Shown here: one piece after another, positions 9,600 to 23,504 of the stretch
How the letters are laid out: the number at the start of each line of letters is the position of its first letter
How positions within the stretch are numbered: position 1 is the first letter of the stretch
NCBI GenBank assembly: GCA_026874595.1
Contig: CM049316.1
Span: 7,576,339-7,640,338 of the forward strand
Direction: 5' to 3'
DNA length: 64,000 bases
Source of the DNA: Sipunculus nudus
Taxonomy: Eukaryota > Annelida > Sipuncula > Golfingiida > Sipunculidae
The notes under the pieces: generated by a model
What the model was told of the DNA's origin: nothing
Seen by the model: the letters and a program-made list of their open reading frames with translations, nothing else
Database searches by the model: none
Translations under genes and position numbers: made by a program

Positions 9600-9800
9600 T
9601 GGATGGAAGCAGGCTAACGAGCACATGGAGTCTTTCACAAAGCAGGGAGATCGTGAGTTCGAATCTCAGCCGAGGAGCGATCCCCATCCTGAATGAGCTC
9701 TGAAGGCTATATGGGAAGGCTGTCGCCCGCAGCCATGTTTTTCGGTTGGGGGGGGGGATGTTCTCGTTTTGTACCCAAGAGGCTGGGTTGATAAGACACC
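9600..9800 (+). repeat. Possible tRNA-derived SINE fragment
   Basis: GTGAGTTCGAATCTCAGCC at about 9654-9672 resembles a Pol III B box in a T-arm (TGAG/CTCA stem around TTCGAAT). CAAAGCAGGGAGATC lies where a variable loop would be, and a weak A-box-like GCTAACGAGCAC is near 9612. A G-rich tract at 9748-9757 follows about 90 bp later. No tail or target duplication was found, so this is tentative. It is not a foldable tRNA gene. Confidence 0.3.
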
Positions 9801-9837
9801 AAGGACCCACAGGCAGGGTTCACCGAGCTTGGTTGAA

Positions 9838-12800
9838 GTCAAGATAACCGCTATAAAGCCAACCTGTTTGATAAGCAATAATACCCTAAATAAAATCATT
9901 GTAATATTATTCAAAAAGTCAGAAAATAATTTGTGATAATAAAATAGCAAATACACAAGAAAAGATGAAGTGATTAACCAATAAAGACAGCGAGAAGACC
10001 TAGGTATAGACATGCCCTCACTGAATCCTTTTAGCAAGTTTATGACATGGTACAGGTTGTTTCAGTCCACATGAGCTTAGACCTTAATGGCCCATCTCGT
10101 GTCGTGAATAATACAACGGGCGTTTGGTCCAGCACCTCATTGCCCTTGTTCGGTGTGATCTGCACCCGACACTATGGTAACGCTGTTAATATGACGTCAT
10201 GTTATTGTCTTCTTCATCAACTGCAACAGACGACACATTACTTAGAGTCTATTGAAATTCTGGGTATAAATGGTGTACATATATTATATTAATGAGCCGG
10301 AAATCCCAATGAAATACTTGTATTATACATTGATTAATTAATAGCGGACGGACGGCGTCTGGTCCTAATTGTCATCTATATACAATGTTCATCGTATGTA
10401 ATCGATCCCCATATGATAAACGAAGTATGATACATATATACATATATTAGTTATAATGTAAGCAAAAAAAAGGGAGATTTTATAAAGCTTTCAGAAATTA
10501 AAAAAGAAAACTACTTCTAACCTCGTTTTAACTTTTAAATGTTCCAACACGATTACATCAGTCAACTATTACAGTTAACGTTGGATTTGAAAAATAAAGA
10601 ATAGTTTAAATGCTGAACTTACTGTATTATTAAGGGAAAACAATATCATGTAAAAGGTTATACAATCTGAGTATCAGATTACACCCCCAGTAGATTGTAT
10701 AGGTTTGTATGATCCCTGTTAGTTAGCCTTTATATTGAAAATATGACAATTTTGTTCACGGGTAGGAACGACATGCATAAAGTTTTAAGAATATGACAGT
10801 GGTATATTAATTCATGCCATTTTTCATATATCGCTCATATACACTGTATGTTATTGGTCATATATTCAGGATAATGTATGTGTTAGGCTGTAAAGAATTA
10901 ACAGAATAGTTCAGGATTCTTATTAAGATAACTAGAGAGTTCCTGACGGAGAATCATATTGGAGATTATCTGAAGGTTTATGATTAATTTCTTTTTGTAT
11001 TTTCAACAAACATTTGTCTAAGTAAATGATAAATAATTCAGTCAAACCCCGCCGCAGAGCATTAGAAATACAACAGAAAAGACATTAAACTTGATTGTAG
11101 CAGTTGGTGGTAAGCACTTTTTTTTGTATTATGTCGTAGTCAATCAAATATTGCTCAGTAGAGATTCTCGAAACAACATGCGTCTCTGCTCAATGCACAG
11201 GCTCACTGTAATACCTTTTGTAAGACATTTCATGCTGTGTCATGTTACACTTTGTAATTTGTTTCCTGTATTTACATATTTTGCATACAATTTTTTATTC
11301 CAATTTATCTCTACCTCGCTCCCAAGGATACTGTTATTAGGGCCTTATATACAGTAGTAACACTGCATTCACGAATCAACCCACACTTAATTTCCAGGAG
11401 CTTATATAATCTGACCTTATGCAGTTAAGGAAAATTTCTATTATAAGCAAAATCTTAAGTTGTTAAAATCAAGTGTTTTATGTTTCGCACCTCGAAAGAC
11501 TGCCGTGCGCCACCATCTGAGCAAAATATACGGTCCTTGTAAAAATTTACAAAGTTCAATTTTGTTCAATGGGAAATTAGAGCAAATCAGTTTCAAGAGC
11601 AATATCGGATATTTAATTTTTTAGAATTTAAATAGAGTTAAACAGTTTCCGTGTCTTTTTTCATGCATTTATAAATGTCATGACGTAATAGATCTTTATA
11701 TAGACAGTACTTAGTAGTATGTCTCTGAGTAGGTGACCACAAGTATAGAAAGTATGAATAGGTAACCGCATATGATAAGCGGGGGTTGGGCACTTGGACC
11801 GAAATATCTGATCTTCGACCCTCTATATGTACCCATCGCCTACGCCCTTGATAAAGTGTTCTGATTCGAGTTGGCTTGACAAATAAGTTGCATAGAAACG
11901 GGCGGATTGAAGCAGGCCTTTCCCATGATGCAACAGATTTCTGAGCCGACGATAAATGGATGGTGGAGAGGTCATTGACATTTACCGTGGTCACGTGACC
12001 AGAAAATTTAGAACACAGGCACGGCGTCACCTGATTTGCGACTGCCATACACTTTCTATACGGCTAGCCTTAGTATTTTGAGGGGCGTACATTCAAGCTC
12101 AATATTCGGTTAACAATATCAGTTGATCACTGAGGTCTGAAGGCCTAATCACTGGTGTTAGATACACATGTCATGAGCGGTCTTGATGGAGGGATGTTGG
12201 GTTCTCCGGGAATCACCAGCTATTAGTTTTGTTTTAGCATAAAGGGTTACCGAGTACATTACATTCGACGGTCCACACTTAAAAGAGAGTAATCAGTCAG
12301 ACAAGGCAAGCTACCTAGAACACTGGCTGATTTATGATGAACGAATCTATAGATACGGCAGCTGGAAGGCAGAGCATGCAGGTGCATGATAAATTCATGT
12401 TTTTTTTATTTCAACACATTTCGGATCAACGGTATCTATATATAATACAGTGCAGGATTGAAACCAAAGGTGAAAGGGGGAGGTTTTCCCCTTTTAGCTA
12501 AAAATAAAATCAAACGTCAACATTTAACATAAATTAAAAAAGTTATTCTTATATTCTCCGGACATTTCTGTTTATTTTTGTAATTTTAATCTTATTTAAT
12601 TGATGTAATCAGTGTTATCGAAATTTAAAATCAATATATCTTTCAAATGGATTTATCCTTTTTCTATGGGATTAAGGTGGATAATGATTCACATAATACT
12701 GTGAAAGATAAAGTGCATAGACATCAATGTTTATTTATCCGATCTCAATAATAAAATCTGAACCTATGTGATTTATCAATGCCCAAAGAGAAATAACAAT

Positions 12801-13960
12801 AGATAAAAAGTAACGTGGAAAAAAAGATATAACGGGTGAATCTAAATTTGTTCGTTTCGTTGGTGGATTATATAATAAATATCGGTAATGTTCATCTTAT
12901 TTATACACTTCGCGTGGTTTACGGGCTCATTGTACTGTTACATTGTATCACCTGCGAGGGATATCAATATTTAAAACCTTTTCCCGGTGCAGATTGAAGT
13001 GTCTGCGTCTATGTCCCATTCCAGTACGCTGAACGCCAGGTGAACTAATTTCATTACTCATTCGCAGATGGGTTGCTTCCCTTTTTATCACAAATGTATA
13101 TTTTGCCGGCTTCATGCTGGGACACGGGAAATAAAGCTAGGAAACCATAGAAGTGTGGTCGTGACGACGGAAATGAATACAAGCTTTAATGCAGATCATA
13201 TGAGTGAAACTCAGGTGTGATTAAAAATAGCATATCCAGACTTAGCCATGACAACATGACACTCAGGCCTTCGGAAATAAACTGATAGGGCCTGGAGTCA
13301 TGATGGCAGTCACAACAGAACGCCCATTCTAAGGGTCGGATCAAAGTATTTCCTGTCTGGTATTATTTGGCATCACAAGCTTATATAGTCGTAATAAATG
13401 TGCTTAATATCAAAGAAAAAGTGTTGTTACACAAAAATAATTACATTTATTAACTCCTTTCATCACTGTGGCACCGATTCACGTGAAGCGTTACTTCTCA
13501 TTCAAAACTAAATGTGTCATGGCGCGGTCGTGTATGGAAACTTGGAAGTCGGAAGCCGGAAACCAACGAAAGCAGTTTAAAGCATATACAAAATGCTAAC
13601 GCTTCAATACCGTTTTGTTTTTCCCCCGAAAGAATAAGATCTTTATTATTATTCTGTGAAGAATAATAGTTATCCATTGTTTAATCTGAACGTTATGGAA
13701 GATTTTGTGCTCAGAAGCCATCTCGGAAGTCAGTCAGAAGTACTTGGATGTTATCCAATGTGTATAACTCGGAAGTCACAGAGACGCACTGGTTAACTTG
13801 TAGTCAGTTAAGAGCCACAGCCCAAATGCAGTTTCATTATAATTATAGTTGCATGCATATATTAAAACTGCTTATGCATGATTCTGCTTTTAATGAGTGT
13901 ATAATAAAATACATGATACATAATCGGAAAACTATAGGTTCTTAATTTTTTTATTTGTAA
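9838..13960. other. Gene-free AT-rich DNA
   Basis: No recognisable genes. The longest open frame (11638-12048, minus, 136 codons) has no known motif and no neighbouring exon signals I could defend. The sequence is otherwise unique and AT-rich, without tandem repeats. Bases 12900-13350 are relatively GC-balanced and non-repetitive. Confidence 0.5.
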
Positions 13961-13961
13961 A

Positions 13962-13966
<5 letters not shown>

Positions 13967-13993
<27 letters not shown>
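13967..13993. repeat. (TA)n microsatellite
   Basis: An uninterrupted TA run of about 27 bp. Confidence 0.9.
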
Positions 13994-14329
13994 GGGTGTA
14001 TTTTCACGTAATATATTTCACCCCATCTCAAGATTATGAGGATTTTCTGTTCCGCAACTATTCTTCTAAATGTTTTTGAACAATGTATTCAAACATTAGG
14101 TTGTTGGGCTTTTAATATTTATATTTCTGTAAAATGACGGTGAAAACTGGAAAGTCCAAATATTCAAAAGTTCGTAACATGTTAATGTCAATGATGAAAT
14201 TCGCGTCTACACATTTATAACTGGCAAATGTCACTACTAGTATTTAAATGTAGTACTCGTTGTAAAATAATTGATATGTTTAAGTCTTATGACAATCATT
14301 GCATTTTACCGACATTTGTGATCTGTGAG

Positions 14330-14482
14330 CGCACAGGCTCGGACAGTAGAGCACAGTGTGCGAGTCTGAGTATCAACCAAGGAGCCGTGAGATTTTTCAT
14401 GGTCGATCCCACCCCGAGCTGAGGTCTGTGGGGAGACCGTGCATGACTCACACGGTAATGCGATGGGGGGGGGGGGGGGGAT
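14330..14482 (+). repeat. Possible degenerate SINE-like segment with poly-G end
   Basis: GGACAGTAGAGCACAGTGTGC followed about 50 bp later by TGGTCGATCCCACC loosely recalls the A- and B-box spacing of a tRNA-derived head. The segment ends in a G run at 14465-14480, as does the region at 9600-9800. Similarity is weak and no duplication was found. Confidence 0.2.
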
Positions 14483-16770
14483 TGGAATTCGTCGGTGTTA
14501 TTACCGAGGAAAGTGTGATAACGGAAGGACTTCCTCTCTCAATATACTAGTATATATTTGGATGCTCTCTCAGTGGAGTAAATCACCAACTTATGAATTG
14601 GAAAGTAATAAATATAATAATGAAGTGCTAGGGAATAAAAAAATTAATATAAAAAAAAAATGAAAATTGATTACGAATAAATGGGAAAAGAACTCGATAA
14701 AATGAGAGATATTACGTCTGAACGGGCTTGCGCCCTCTTTGGATGCACCACTGAATAATAAATATGGTATAATAAACCCTAATAAGGCATTAAAAATACC
14801 GTTATAAATTACGATGTCATTCAAAATAAAAACAGTAATATATTTTCCATACGTTGAACAAATATGGAAATTCAATATATCCCAGTAGGTCATCGCTGGA
14901 ACAAACATACATGTCTTTCAATATGTTAGAGTTCAACGATATTTTAAAAAAAAATGTTAAATTTATATCTTGGAAAAGGGATACAACAGTCCAGATAATA
15001 TATAACATACTAATACATGTGTTATTATAAAATCTGATGGATTTGTAAATTTAAGCAAATATTTTTTTAAAACTAAAATAAATTCTTTTTCAAGTTTTTT
15101 ACTCTTATTTTTAAACTTTATCAATCTTGATATTTATATTATAACAATTTCACTCCTGATGTTTCAACATCACATTTCAACTTCAAATATATGGATATTT
15201 ATTAATATATTAATTACTCTGATTTCACTCTCAAACGTTATAATATGTGCATGATAAGGGCATCTAACCAGAATGTGCTCCCTTCAACTTCATATTACTG
15301 TACGATTACAAGGATCTCGATAAGAAATTACAATTTTGTTTACATAATATATAAAAATCATTGTGTGCAACCGGACCATGAAATGTAAAATATAATTTGG
15401 CATAAAGAAATATTTCATAATAGATAAGAGTTTAAGAGATTCATAATCCTGATGAAATTTTTTGGTCAATGGAAGAGGAAAAGGTTTTTCAATTTATACA
15501 TTAAAAATAAAATATTTTGTTCGAAACAACTTGTAAAAACATTAACTGGACGTTTTTTGGTTCTGTCAAATTTTCTGTTTAAGTTTCTATGATATTATCA
15601 GGGTGATTTTTATAGGGGCACATTTGTAACGTGAATAAAATATTATCAAACCTTTATTTTTTCATGTTTCCACCAACATAGAATACGGTAACAGCGTAAA
15701 ATATTGATGAGTTAAAATAATCTTGTTTTACAAAATGAAATAAAATATCAGTATAATATATTATAAAAAAACAGCATCATGAATGTTTCAAAACAGATTG
15801 AGTTTATGAAAAATATATGATATTGAAGAAACTGAAAATGCTTGACACGTTTTCTGACGATATGATGACCAGACTTTTACACATTTGGCCCATAACCGGG
15901 CATTTCCGAGCAAAAAATAGTCTATAATTTCGGATGGATAACTTTGATTTTTTACATAATGTTAGAAAAGACCTTATTCTATCAATAAAAATAAAAAGGT
16001 ACTTTCCATTGATGTAGTAGCATTTTAATTATGCTTCGATCATTGTTTTAAAAAAATCCTTGCTTCCGACTTCGAACTTCCGAGTTTTACACATAGCCGT
16101 TTGGAAATCCCCTACCGGAAGTTATGGTTCTCCCGCTGACAGACGTGGAGACGAGTTTTTCGAGTAAAACCAGCCTCAGAATTAAAAACTGCTGCACGAA
16201 TGCACGTAAGTCAACCGTGGATGTAATAATTATTATTTTCCCCAACAGAATAACGTCACATTTTGTCTTAACTCAGGAAAATGACAGTTCGATAAGTAGA
16301 TGAAAATGAAAAAGTAGTGTCAGAAATGGCGTGCACATCTGCACATACTAGAATTGATGCGAACCAAATAGCTTGTACTGTCACCCCATCGTCTTCAGTT
16401 CATCTAAAATCGACGTTTGGGGTGACAAGCTGTCGCTAATCCAGACTAGGCCATTATTGTGCTGTTCCGATTACATTCCTATAAAAGATGAAAATTACGT
16501 TATACTTTATACCAGGCCGAACATCAAACGCAACAAAATCTCGTTCTCTCCTTTATATCATCCTTTAAGTTATACCATTGTTGCAATTTAAGCGTTGATA
16601 AAATGATTGAACATTTCTTAATGGTATAGTAATAACTGAAGACTTTCACAGATCAATGGTTTCTTAAAATTTGGATTTACTAGAATATACCCATATCAGT
16701 ACCTGCATCCACACTTTTCTTAAATTATGAGTAAGCACTGACATGGCGTGCGCGTTTGAAATGCACTGAC
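14483..16770. other. Gene-free, very AT-rich DNA
   Basis: Long A/T-rich stretches with no coding frame that resembles a protein family and no tandem array. The short frames here (14591-14908 minus, 14817-15008 minus) are rich in F, I, L and Y, as expected from composition alone. Confidence 0.5.
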
Positions 16771-16780
16771 ACAAATTTGG

Positions 16781-16940
16781 CGAGGGGTGAGATGTTCCGT
16801 GTCCAAAATCGTCCCAACGATTAACCCGCAACATGATTCACTTGTGCCAAAATTGCCGATATGGGCAGTGGTGAGATGTTCCCGGTCTAAATTCGTCCCC
16901 GCGGTCAACCCACAACAACATTCATTTGTGTTGACCTAGC
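16781..16940 (+). repeat. Imperfect tandem duplication, 84-bp offset
   Basis: GTGAGATGTT at 16787 and again at 16871 begins two related copies. Each continues through a C-rich GTC..AA.TCGTCCC block, then AACCC.CAACA and TTCA.TTGTG. Two units only and clearly diverged. Confidence 0.75.
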
Positions 16941-17442
16941 GGACTGCTTAGAAAAGGCCGACGCGTAGTGAATGTTTGGCAGACTATGTCAGGTTTGATT
17001 TGATTCGTTAGCGAGAGGAGATTCAGGACGACGTGGGCGCACTATGTGAGAATGGCCATGACTCAGCGCAGGTATTAAACCCATAATATTTGTATCGATT
17101 TTGAGGCCATTTCTTTACCAAACGCCTAAAAAATATAAACTCGTTCTTCCCCGGACCAAGATGCACCCTCCCACGAAGTTTGACGACCGTGCGATCCCTA
17201 GCGTGCGAATGAATCCGGAAAGACAGACAAACAGATTCCCGTGAATGATAGTATGATTCACTCAACAGTTTGGCCTAGGAAATACCCTCACTTTATTGAC
17301 AGAAACTGACGGTATTTTCTTCGACAGCAGAGATATCCTTCCCCACCCCCCCCCCCCCACACCCCCGATTTATGAGTTCATCGATTGCAGCGGGGTCAGT
17401 ATATATGTAAGTCCAGCATTGACTGTGCTCAATGTATTAGTC

Positions 17443-17443
<1 letters not shown>
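16941..17443. other. Gene-free interval with C-rich tract
   Basis: A short minus-strand frame (17023-17265) is unrecognised. A run of C residues lies at about 17341-17359. No gene is supported. Confidence 0.4.

Positions 17444-17479
<36 letters not shown>
17444..17479. repeat. (GA)n microsatellite
   Basis: An uninterrupted GA run of about 36 bp. It lies inside an open frame (17296-17775) and encodes an RE repeat there, which is why that frame is not trusted as a gene. Confidence 0.92.
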
Positions 17480-17482
<3 letters not shown>

Positions 17483-18460
17483 TACGATACACATGCTTTG
17501 TGATCATTCTATTTATTCAAATGAGTTCCTATAATATCTTGGTTATTCCGCGACCTGGTTTGACCTGGGAAAGATATACTGTGCTTCTGACACAGATTGT
17601 CATCTCCAGTTCTCAGTCAGATAGCCCTTGGCGTCTCGGAGACTGGGTGGTACCTGATAGGATAGTAGTCCGTTCCAGATATGCTATATCTGGACTCTGC
17701 CAAGACGGGAGCCAGGCCCCGAAGATCTGTAGACTTATTTATAAATTTGATGTAACTGTGTCTGTATCATGCTGAAGAGTCATGGACATATCACTCTCAT
17801 GGATTAAATAAGTGTATCCAAGGTATCTTTCCCTCAATACATGTTACTTTTTTTCTTGGAAGACACTGGTCATCATATCACATTATAGAATTAGTTTAAG
17901 TTTTTTTCTCGAGTAATCTCATGTTCTATTGACCTGTAAAATGTATTATTATTAAGATTAATTATTGATGTAGTTTGCATTCATCAAGTATGTCTTGTTT
18001 CAGCCACCGCTAAGCTTATGAGCTTTTATTTACATCATTTTCTGGATGAAAAGTAGTTTCAGTTTTCACAGAAAAATCTAGTATCATCTTTAAACTACTG
18101 ATCTCTAAGATGCATTGATAAACTGCATATATGACACCTTGCCCCTGTCTGCAGGTTTAAAATACAAAAAAACATGTTACCAGTACATAAGTTATAAAGA
18201 GAGGCACAAGCTCGGAATCTCCATTTGAAACGACATTGCATCCATTAATTACTAGCTTCGTAGACTGGAACCGGCACCAAAACTCATTTACATGGTTGCA
18301 AATACTTCTGTGCGGGTCTACTCTTAATGTGTGCGATGCGGTTGCAAACGAAGATTCCGGTCATGGGTCTTTCCACATAAACGGGTCACGGGTAAGCATA
18401 ACTTAGTGGTGTAGTGAAAATCAAAGTAATGATTATGAAGATGATTGAAGACACTTCAAG
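17480..18460. other. Gene-free interval
   Basis: No coding region, array or inverted repeat is apparent. The plus-strand frame that crosses 17480-17775 has no recognisable domain. Confidence 0.4.
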
Positions 18461-18463
18461 CCA

Positions 18464-18495
18464 ATATTTGTACAAATAGGGATTCATGCACCTGT
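18464..18495 (-). repeat. Possible terminal fragment of the P-like TIR family
   Basis: AAATAGGGATTCATGCACCT then GT resembles the right end of the element at 51167-54329 (AAATAGGGATTCAAGCGCCT then GTG). Only about 22 bp match and no partner end was found, so this may be a relic or chance. Confidence 0.3.
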
Positions 18496-18525
18496 AGAGA
18501 GAGAGAGAGATAGAGAGAGAGAGAC

Positions 18526-18569
<44 letters not shown>

Positions 18570-18582
18570 TGTGTGTGTGTGT
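18496..18582. repeat. Imperfect (GA)n followed by (GT)n
   Basis: About 72 bp of GA with occasional T or C interruptions, passing directly into a GT run of about 15 bp. It abuts the possible TIR fragment at 18495. Confidence 0.9.
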
Positions 18583-21500
18583 TACAGTTGCGTGTAACAC
18601 CACTTCATATATCAAAGACAGACTTTGGATTAATCGGTGGGTGTGTAGTTTATGAGGTGACGTCCGTATAATGGCCGGCGTTGTTTGACCAGGTCATCTC
18701 GTTTCGGTGCCGGCGTCGCTACACGTGATAAATGAGCTCATTAATTCAGTCTCTAGTTTACCGAGGTAATCTATCGCAGTAAATGCTACATCACACCAAA
18801 GTACCGTATAAATTACCAGCCAACTGTTACTAAGTTTGCTGAGGTCACAGATGTAATCACTGCAGTAATAATCCTGCAGCATGTCTGAAAATAGCTCTTT
18901 AAGGAAAATTTAGGTAAAGTTATCAGGCTATCCTTTTCTATATATATATATATCCACATTATTTGATTGTTAAAGTATTTCAGTATGTTATAATTTTTGT
19001 GTGCACTCATTATGTGTGATTAAGTCTAATGAAATCAAGCTATCATAAAAAGTGTCCATAAGCATACGTACAATATATACTGTTTAAATATACTTAATAA
19101 TATATAAATCACACAAAAACACATCACTATATACATAACACTATGTACTTTGTCGTTTATCTGATAATTTAAGATGATTGATTTATTTTCTCATTCTCCT
19201 ATCTACTCGCACTTGTAGTATTTGTAAGCATTTACATGTTTACGGTATCATGTATAAACAGGAACGGGGGGCATATCGGACAAACTAAAACACAGGCCTC
19301 CGGACACTATGCTCATTGTAAGGTGAGACATAGTTTTTGATTCATTCCATTGTGTCAATTTCTCTCTTTTATTGATATGACGTAAAAAATTGATTTTGGA
19401 TTATACATTTTGTTTGCTTCCGGTCAATTTTAGATTTACGTTTGAGATCCCCGGCGTTTATAGAAAGGGATTCCCAGACATACAAGCTCATACTGAGTTC
19501 AAGACGTAATTTGTTGCACCAGCTTTATATACAGACAGGAAAATAAGCAAAGCAATTTAAAAAATCATCAAGGTTTTTCCTGTATTTGCACCTTCCTGGT
19601 TAAACCACGGGCGTGATCTGTATATTAACCTGATGTATATGAACAACAGACAAACAATTAACATTTAAATAGTGGTGGCAAGAACAGAACAAGTTATTTC
19701 ACACGCCATTTTTTAACGAACATTATGATATTCAATTTTTTCCTGATTTACCTAAATTACATAATTTCTATCATTAATTATAAAGTTTTTTTGTACCCTA
19801 GACTTTGTTAGAATGATTATTAAAGTTGATTAAAAAGATCAAAATATCCTCAAAAAGGTATTAAAATGTATATGTTTGCGATATCAATTTACAACATGTG
19901 AGATACTTATGAAGATTTTAAAAAGTGGTAAATGTCCGGTTATTAAATCTGTTTTAATACATGTTCTTTTTTACATTTTTATTAGAAGATCCATCTTAAA
20001 GGATAATCAAGAATAAACCATGTTAATTTTGGTGAATATATCAACGCAGATCGAGGATCGTCACAGCGGCTTCTATATTACAAAAGTAATATCCAGGGGC
20101 ATGATTTTAACGATTAATCATTTAAAAAAACGTTTTAGTTCACCATGAAAAAAGTCCAGCTCCTACAGGGACCGGTCTGCTTTGCAAACACCTCAAAATT
20201 CAATGTATTCCCTTTACTCGCCGCGTTTAATTATTTGACAGCATAAGGCACTTTCGGTGTTAATATCTCTGTCGGCAAAATGGCGGCTGAAGCCGAACTG
20301 TTCCGGTCACGTAAAGTGAGCTGGTGGCGGTCCTGGGAATGATCCCACTATGTATGGTTAGCCACGTAAAAACAGGCATTATAATAAACTGCATTAACTG
20401 TACAGCATTGATAATAGAGACTTGTCAATGTTTGTCAATTGTACTTGGAATTAGTGAAAATGGAAGGTAACCCACTAAGTGTGCCTTCGGTAAAGTTTGT
20501 CCGCGCCTTGTAATGAAGTGATGAATACGCTTCGAGATCAGTTTTTAATTTTCAGCAGAATACCAGGAATAATATCAAATACCAAGAATAATATAAGAAA
20601 TTAATGCATGCAGCCGAGGCCGATAAAAAACCTAAGTAATGTAGCATAAAACAGGACTATTATTAAATAAAGTAAACTGTAATCTGAAAGCCAGCATGAC
20701 GCCGGAGCCGTACACCTGACAGAAACCTGCATGTGAATGCGTAGATATTTCAGTTGAACGTGTAGATATGTGGCCTATCGAATCAGTAAACAGGTGTAGA
20801 GCAAAGAACGTACATATAAACCTCAAACTTCAGCCAAAAATCGCACATTTGTATTGTGAAACGGAAGGTTGCACCAGCATTGAACAACACAACATTTGCA
20901 GAAAAAAGGGTAAAGGGCATCAGCATCCAGTGTTTTTGGAATATACTAGTATATAATCTGCGGAAACATTACATCAGTTGTGTGAAGCGGCCATGCACCG
21001 TTCACTTTACTGACCAATCAAATTACCTGCAGGCACAATACATATGCGTCGATTATTAACTTGTGCGTATGACATTGTAAATCACCCAACTATCGTTCAC
21101 GAATTTTGTTTTCTCTTACGAGTTAATGTGAAAGGACTTTTTCCTGAAAAATCACTGACAAAGAAGTCAATCTTCCATATAATGACAAATTAGAGATTGT
21201 ATCATGCGAGCGGATGTTTATTTTTGTATTACTCTGATTGAAGAATTTAATTTTTTTCCCGGAAACATTGGCAACAAAAAGAGTTTTAACTGTGAGATGA
21301 AATCAATACATATCCGGTATCTGCATGTTTTAAGACATCCGCATGCCAGTACGTTTTGTTATTTGTTTAAATGCCTGGGCGAGATTTTAGAATATTATTA
21401 TGCAAGAAATCACATAATTATCAAATGGAATATTTATATATTGTAAAGCGCCAATACTGGCATTAAAAGTTTTGTCATTAATACGATCACGACACGTTTA

Positions 21501-23504
21501 AATCATTTAGGGGAAATTTACAGCTTTGATCTCACGACATAGTTATTACTGCCTGTGCCTCGAGATAACATTAAGTTATTGTGACGATCTTGAAATAAAA
21601 AAGACCGCTTTAATTGTGACACATGCAGAAAACATTACAGTAGATTGAAGCAAACTTGAAAACATTCATTCAATCAGAAACTGAAAGAACCGCAGCAAAC
21701 GCAACACAGTTAAAACTGAGGATAGACTGAGGCAATCTTTAAACCATTCCAATGTTTATAAAAACACTTCAAACGGGATTCAATTAAAACTGTTAACGGA
21801 TGGAGGCCACTTTTAATAAATTTAAGCAAACATACAAAAAAAACGCTCTGAGTACAGATACAAAATTTAAGAAAATCGAGCCTTCTGTTTTGGGTTTGTT
21901 ACACTTCAAATTAATTTCTATTTTTTTTTTAAATCTAAGTAACATGAAATGAATCATGAGGCACAGTTATATAAAAGCGCCACTTAAATAGAGGACAGAG
22001 GTAACATACTGTTAAGTGTGTGCCATCTATATTGAGAACCAATATATTATTCGGAAAAGGCAGCATTTGGTTATTCTGGGAAAATAAATTGTAATATGTC
22101 ATTAAACGCACGATACATGTAATATTATGATGTGTTATATGAGAAATCACCCCGATCAAACGTCGCATCAAACGACATAACTGAAGACACTTTGCGCCTT
22201 TTATTTAGAGATACGTGCGTCCTAATAAAATCGATCTCGTAACAGGTGGATGAGTTTCGAGTTCGTAGGTGGATGAGTTTCGAGTTCGTAACCGGAAAAA
22301 CAAATAAAATGATATGCATTTATTCATGTGACAGTTTCTGTATAAAACAGATGGTTGATTTTTATGTATTAGAATAAAGAGAATATTGAATACGAAATAA
22401 TATAAAATTAAATATTCGAATATAATATTTTTTTATCCCAGGGCAAAGTTATTACTTGCCGCTGGAGGAACTTAAAACCATTTTCAGGAATTCCTTTATT
22501 GGTGATATAATATTATTCTCATGGTCGCGAATGTTTTTGTCATATGTTTAAGGAAATTAGGCTTTCGTAAGCTTCCCAAAATCAAAACATCTGTTCCCAT
22601 CATTACTAACCCAAATCCAAAGGTTATTATGTTCTTTTTGTTATAATCGTGATCGATACGTAACAAGATACTCTCCAGTCCTTAAGATACCATGCAGCTG
22701 TAGCCTTATCGCGAATATTCAATGGGCTGAGCTTTAACTATTAGTGAGGAATAAAAGCTTTACATTAACGCTCTCTGTAAGGTTAAAAGATTAATGTAAA
22801 CGTAATGTGGGCGAAATTTAATACTCTCCTGAAGAAGTGTCACTTATACCGTTCTCGAAAATTGAAGGATGATGCGCAACTCATAATGCATAAATTACTC
22901 TGAAATCATTCATGGTTAATCTAAGAATGGCATTTTAAATTAGCCTAACGATGACGATTGTGTCTCAAGTGTTCTTATGCATATTCGGATGTTACTGATA
23001 AAGAAGACCAAATGGAAGGCTAGTTGTGATATTTTAGAATCGTCAATTATTTTTTTTCATAAACAAAGATTGAAAGAACAGAAAATGGTAATATGCAACA
23101 TATACAGTAACAAGCTACAATAACTTTGACTGTTTCCTATTTATATATAATAAGTTGGATACCGAGAACATAGCCCGGATGCGAAGCACTCTTTGAGGCC
23201 GCGTGGCATATTACCGGTACGTCTGCTGTCTGTTCTCTGTCATTGCCTAAGTTACTTGTGAAACAAGTGCGTGTCAGATTAGTAGTGTAATTTATTTCGC
23301 TCAGGACAGACTAGGCCATTAGTCCCTACGAAACTAAATCTGCGACCGGTGGCTACTTACCCGTCTCTAAAGTTGTAGAGTGCACTGGTGCCTCAGTGCC
23401 AGATCGATAATAACTGTTCAACAACGGACAGGATTCCCTTGAACAAGTTGTGTCATTTTGCTGTCGTATTATGTATGTAAATCTATAAGGATCGACACTT
23501 ATAG
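18583..23504. other. Gene-free AT-rich DNA
   Basis: No recognisable gene in about 4.9 kb. Minor features: a short TA run at about 18939-18952, a poly-T at about 21920-21931, and a 23-bp tandem duplication at about 22247-22292 (GGTGGATGAGTTTCGAGTTC repeated). Bases 23150-23480 are more GC-balanced and adjoin the 34-bp minisatellite. Confidence 0.5.

Noticed and set aside
9600-9800. Functional tRNA gene
   Set aside because: Only a T-arm-like segment is convincing. No complete cloverleaf or acceptor pairing was found.
11638-12048. 136-codon minus-strand frame
   Set aside because: No recognised domain, repeat or splice context. Length alone is not enough in 64 kb.
17296-17775. 159-codon plus-strand frame
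   Set aside because: It crosses a (GA)n run and a C-rich tract and shows no family motif.
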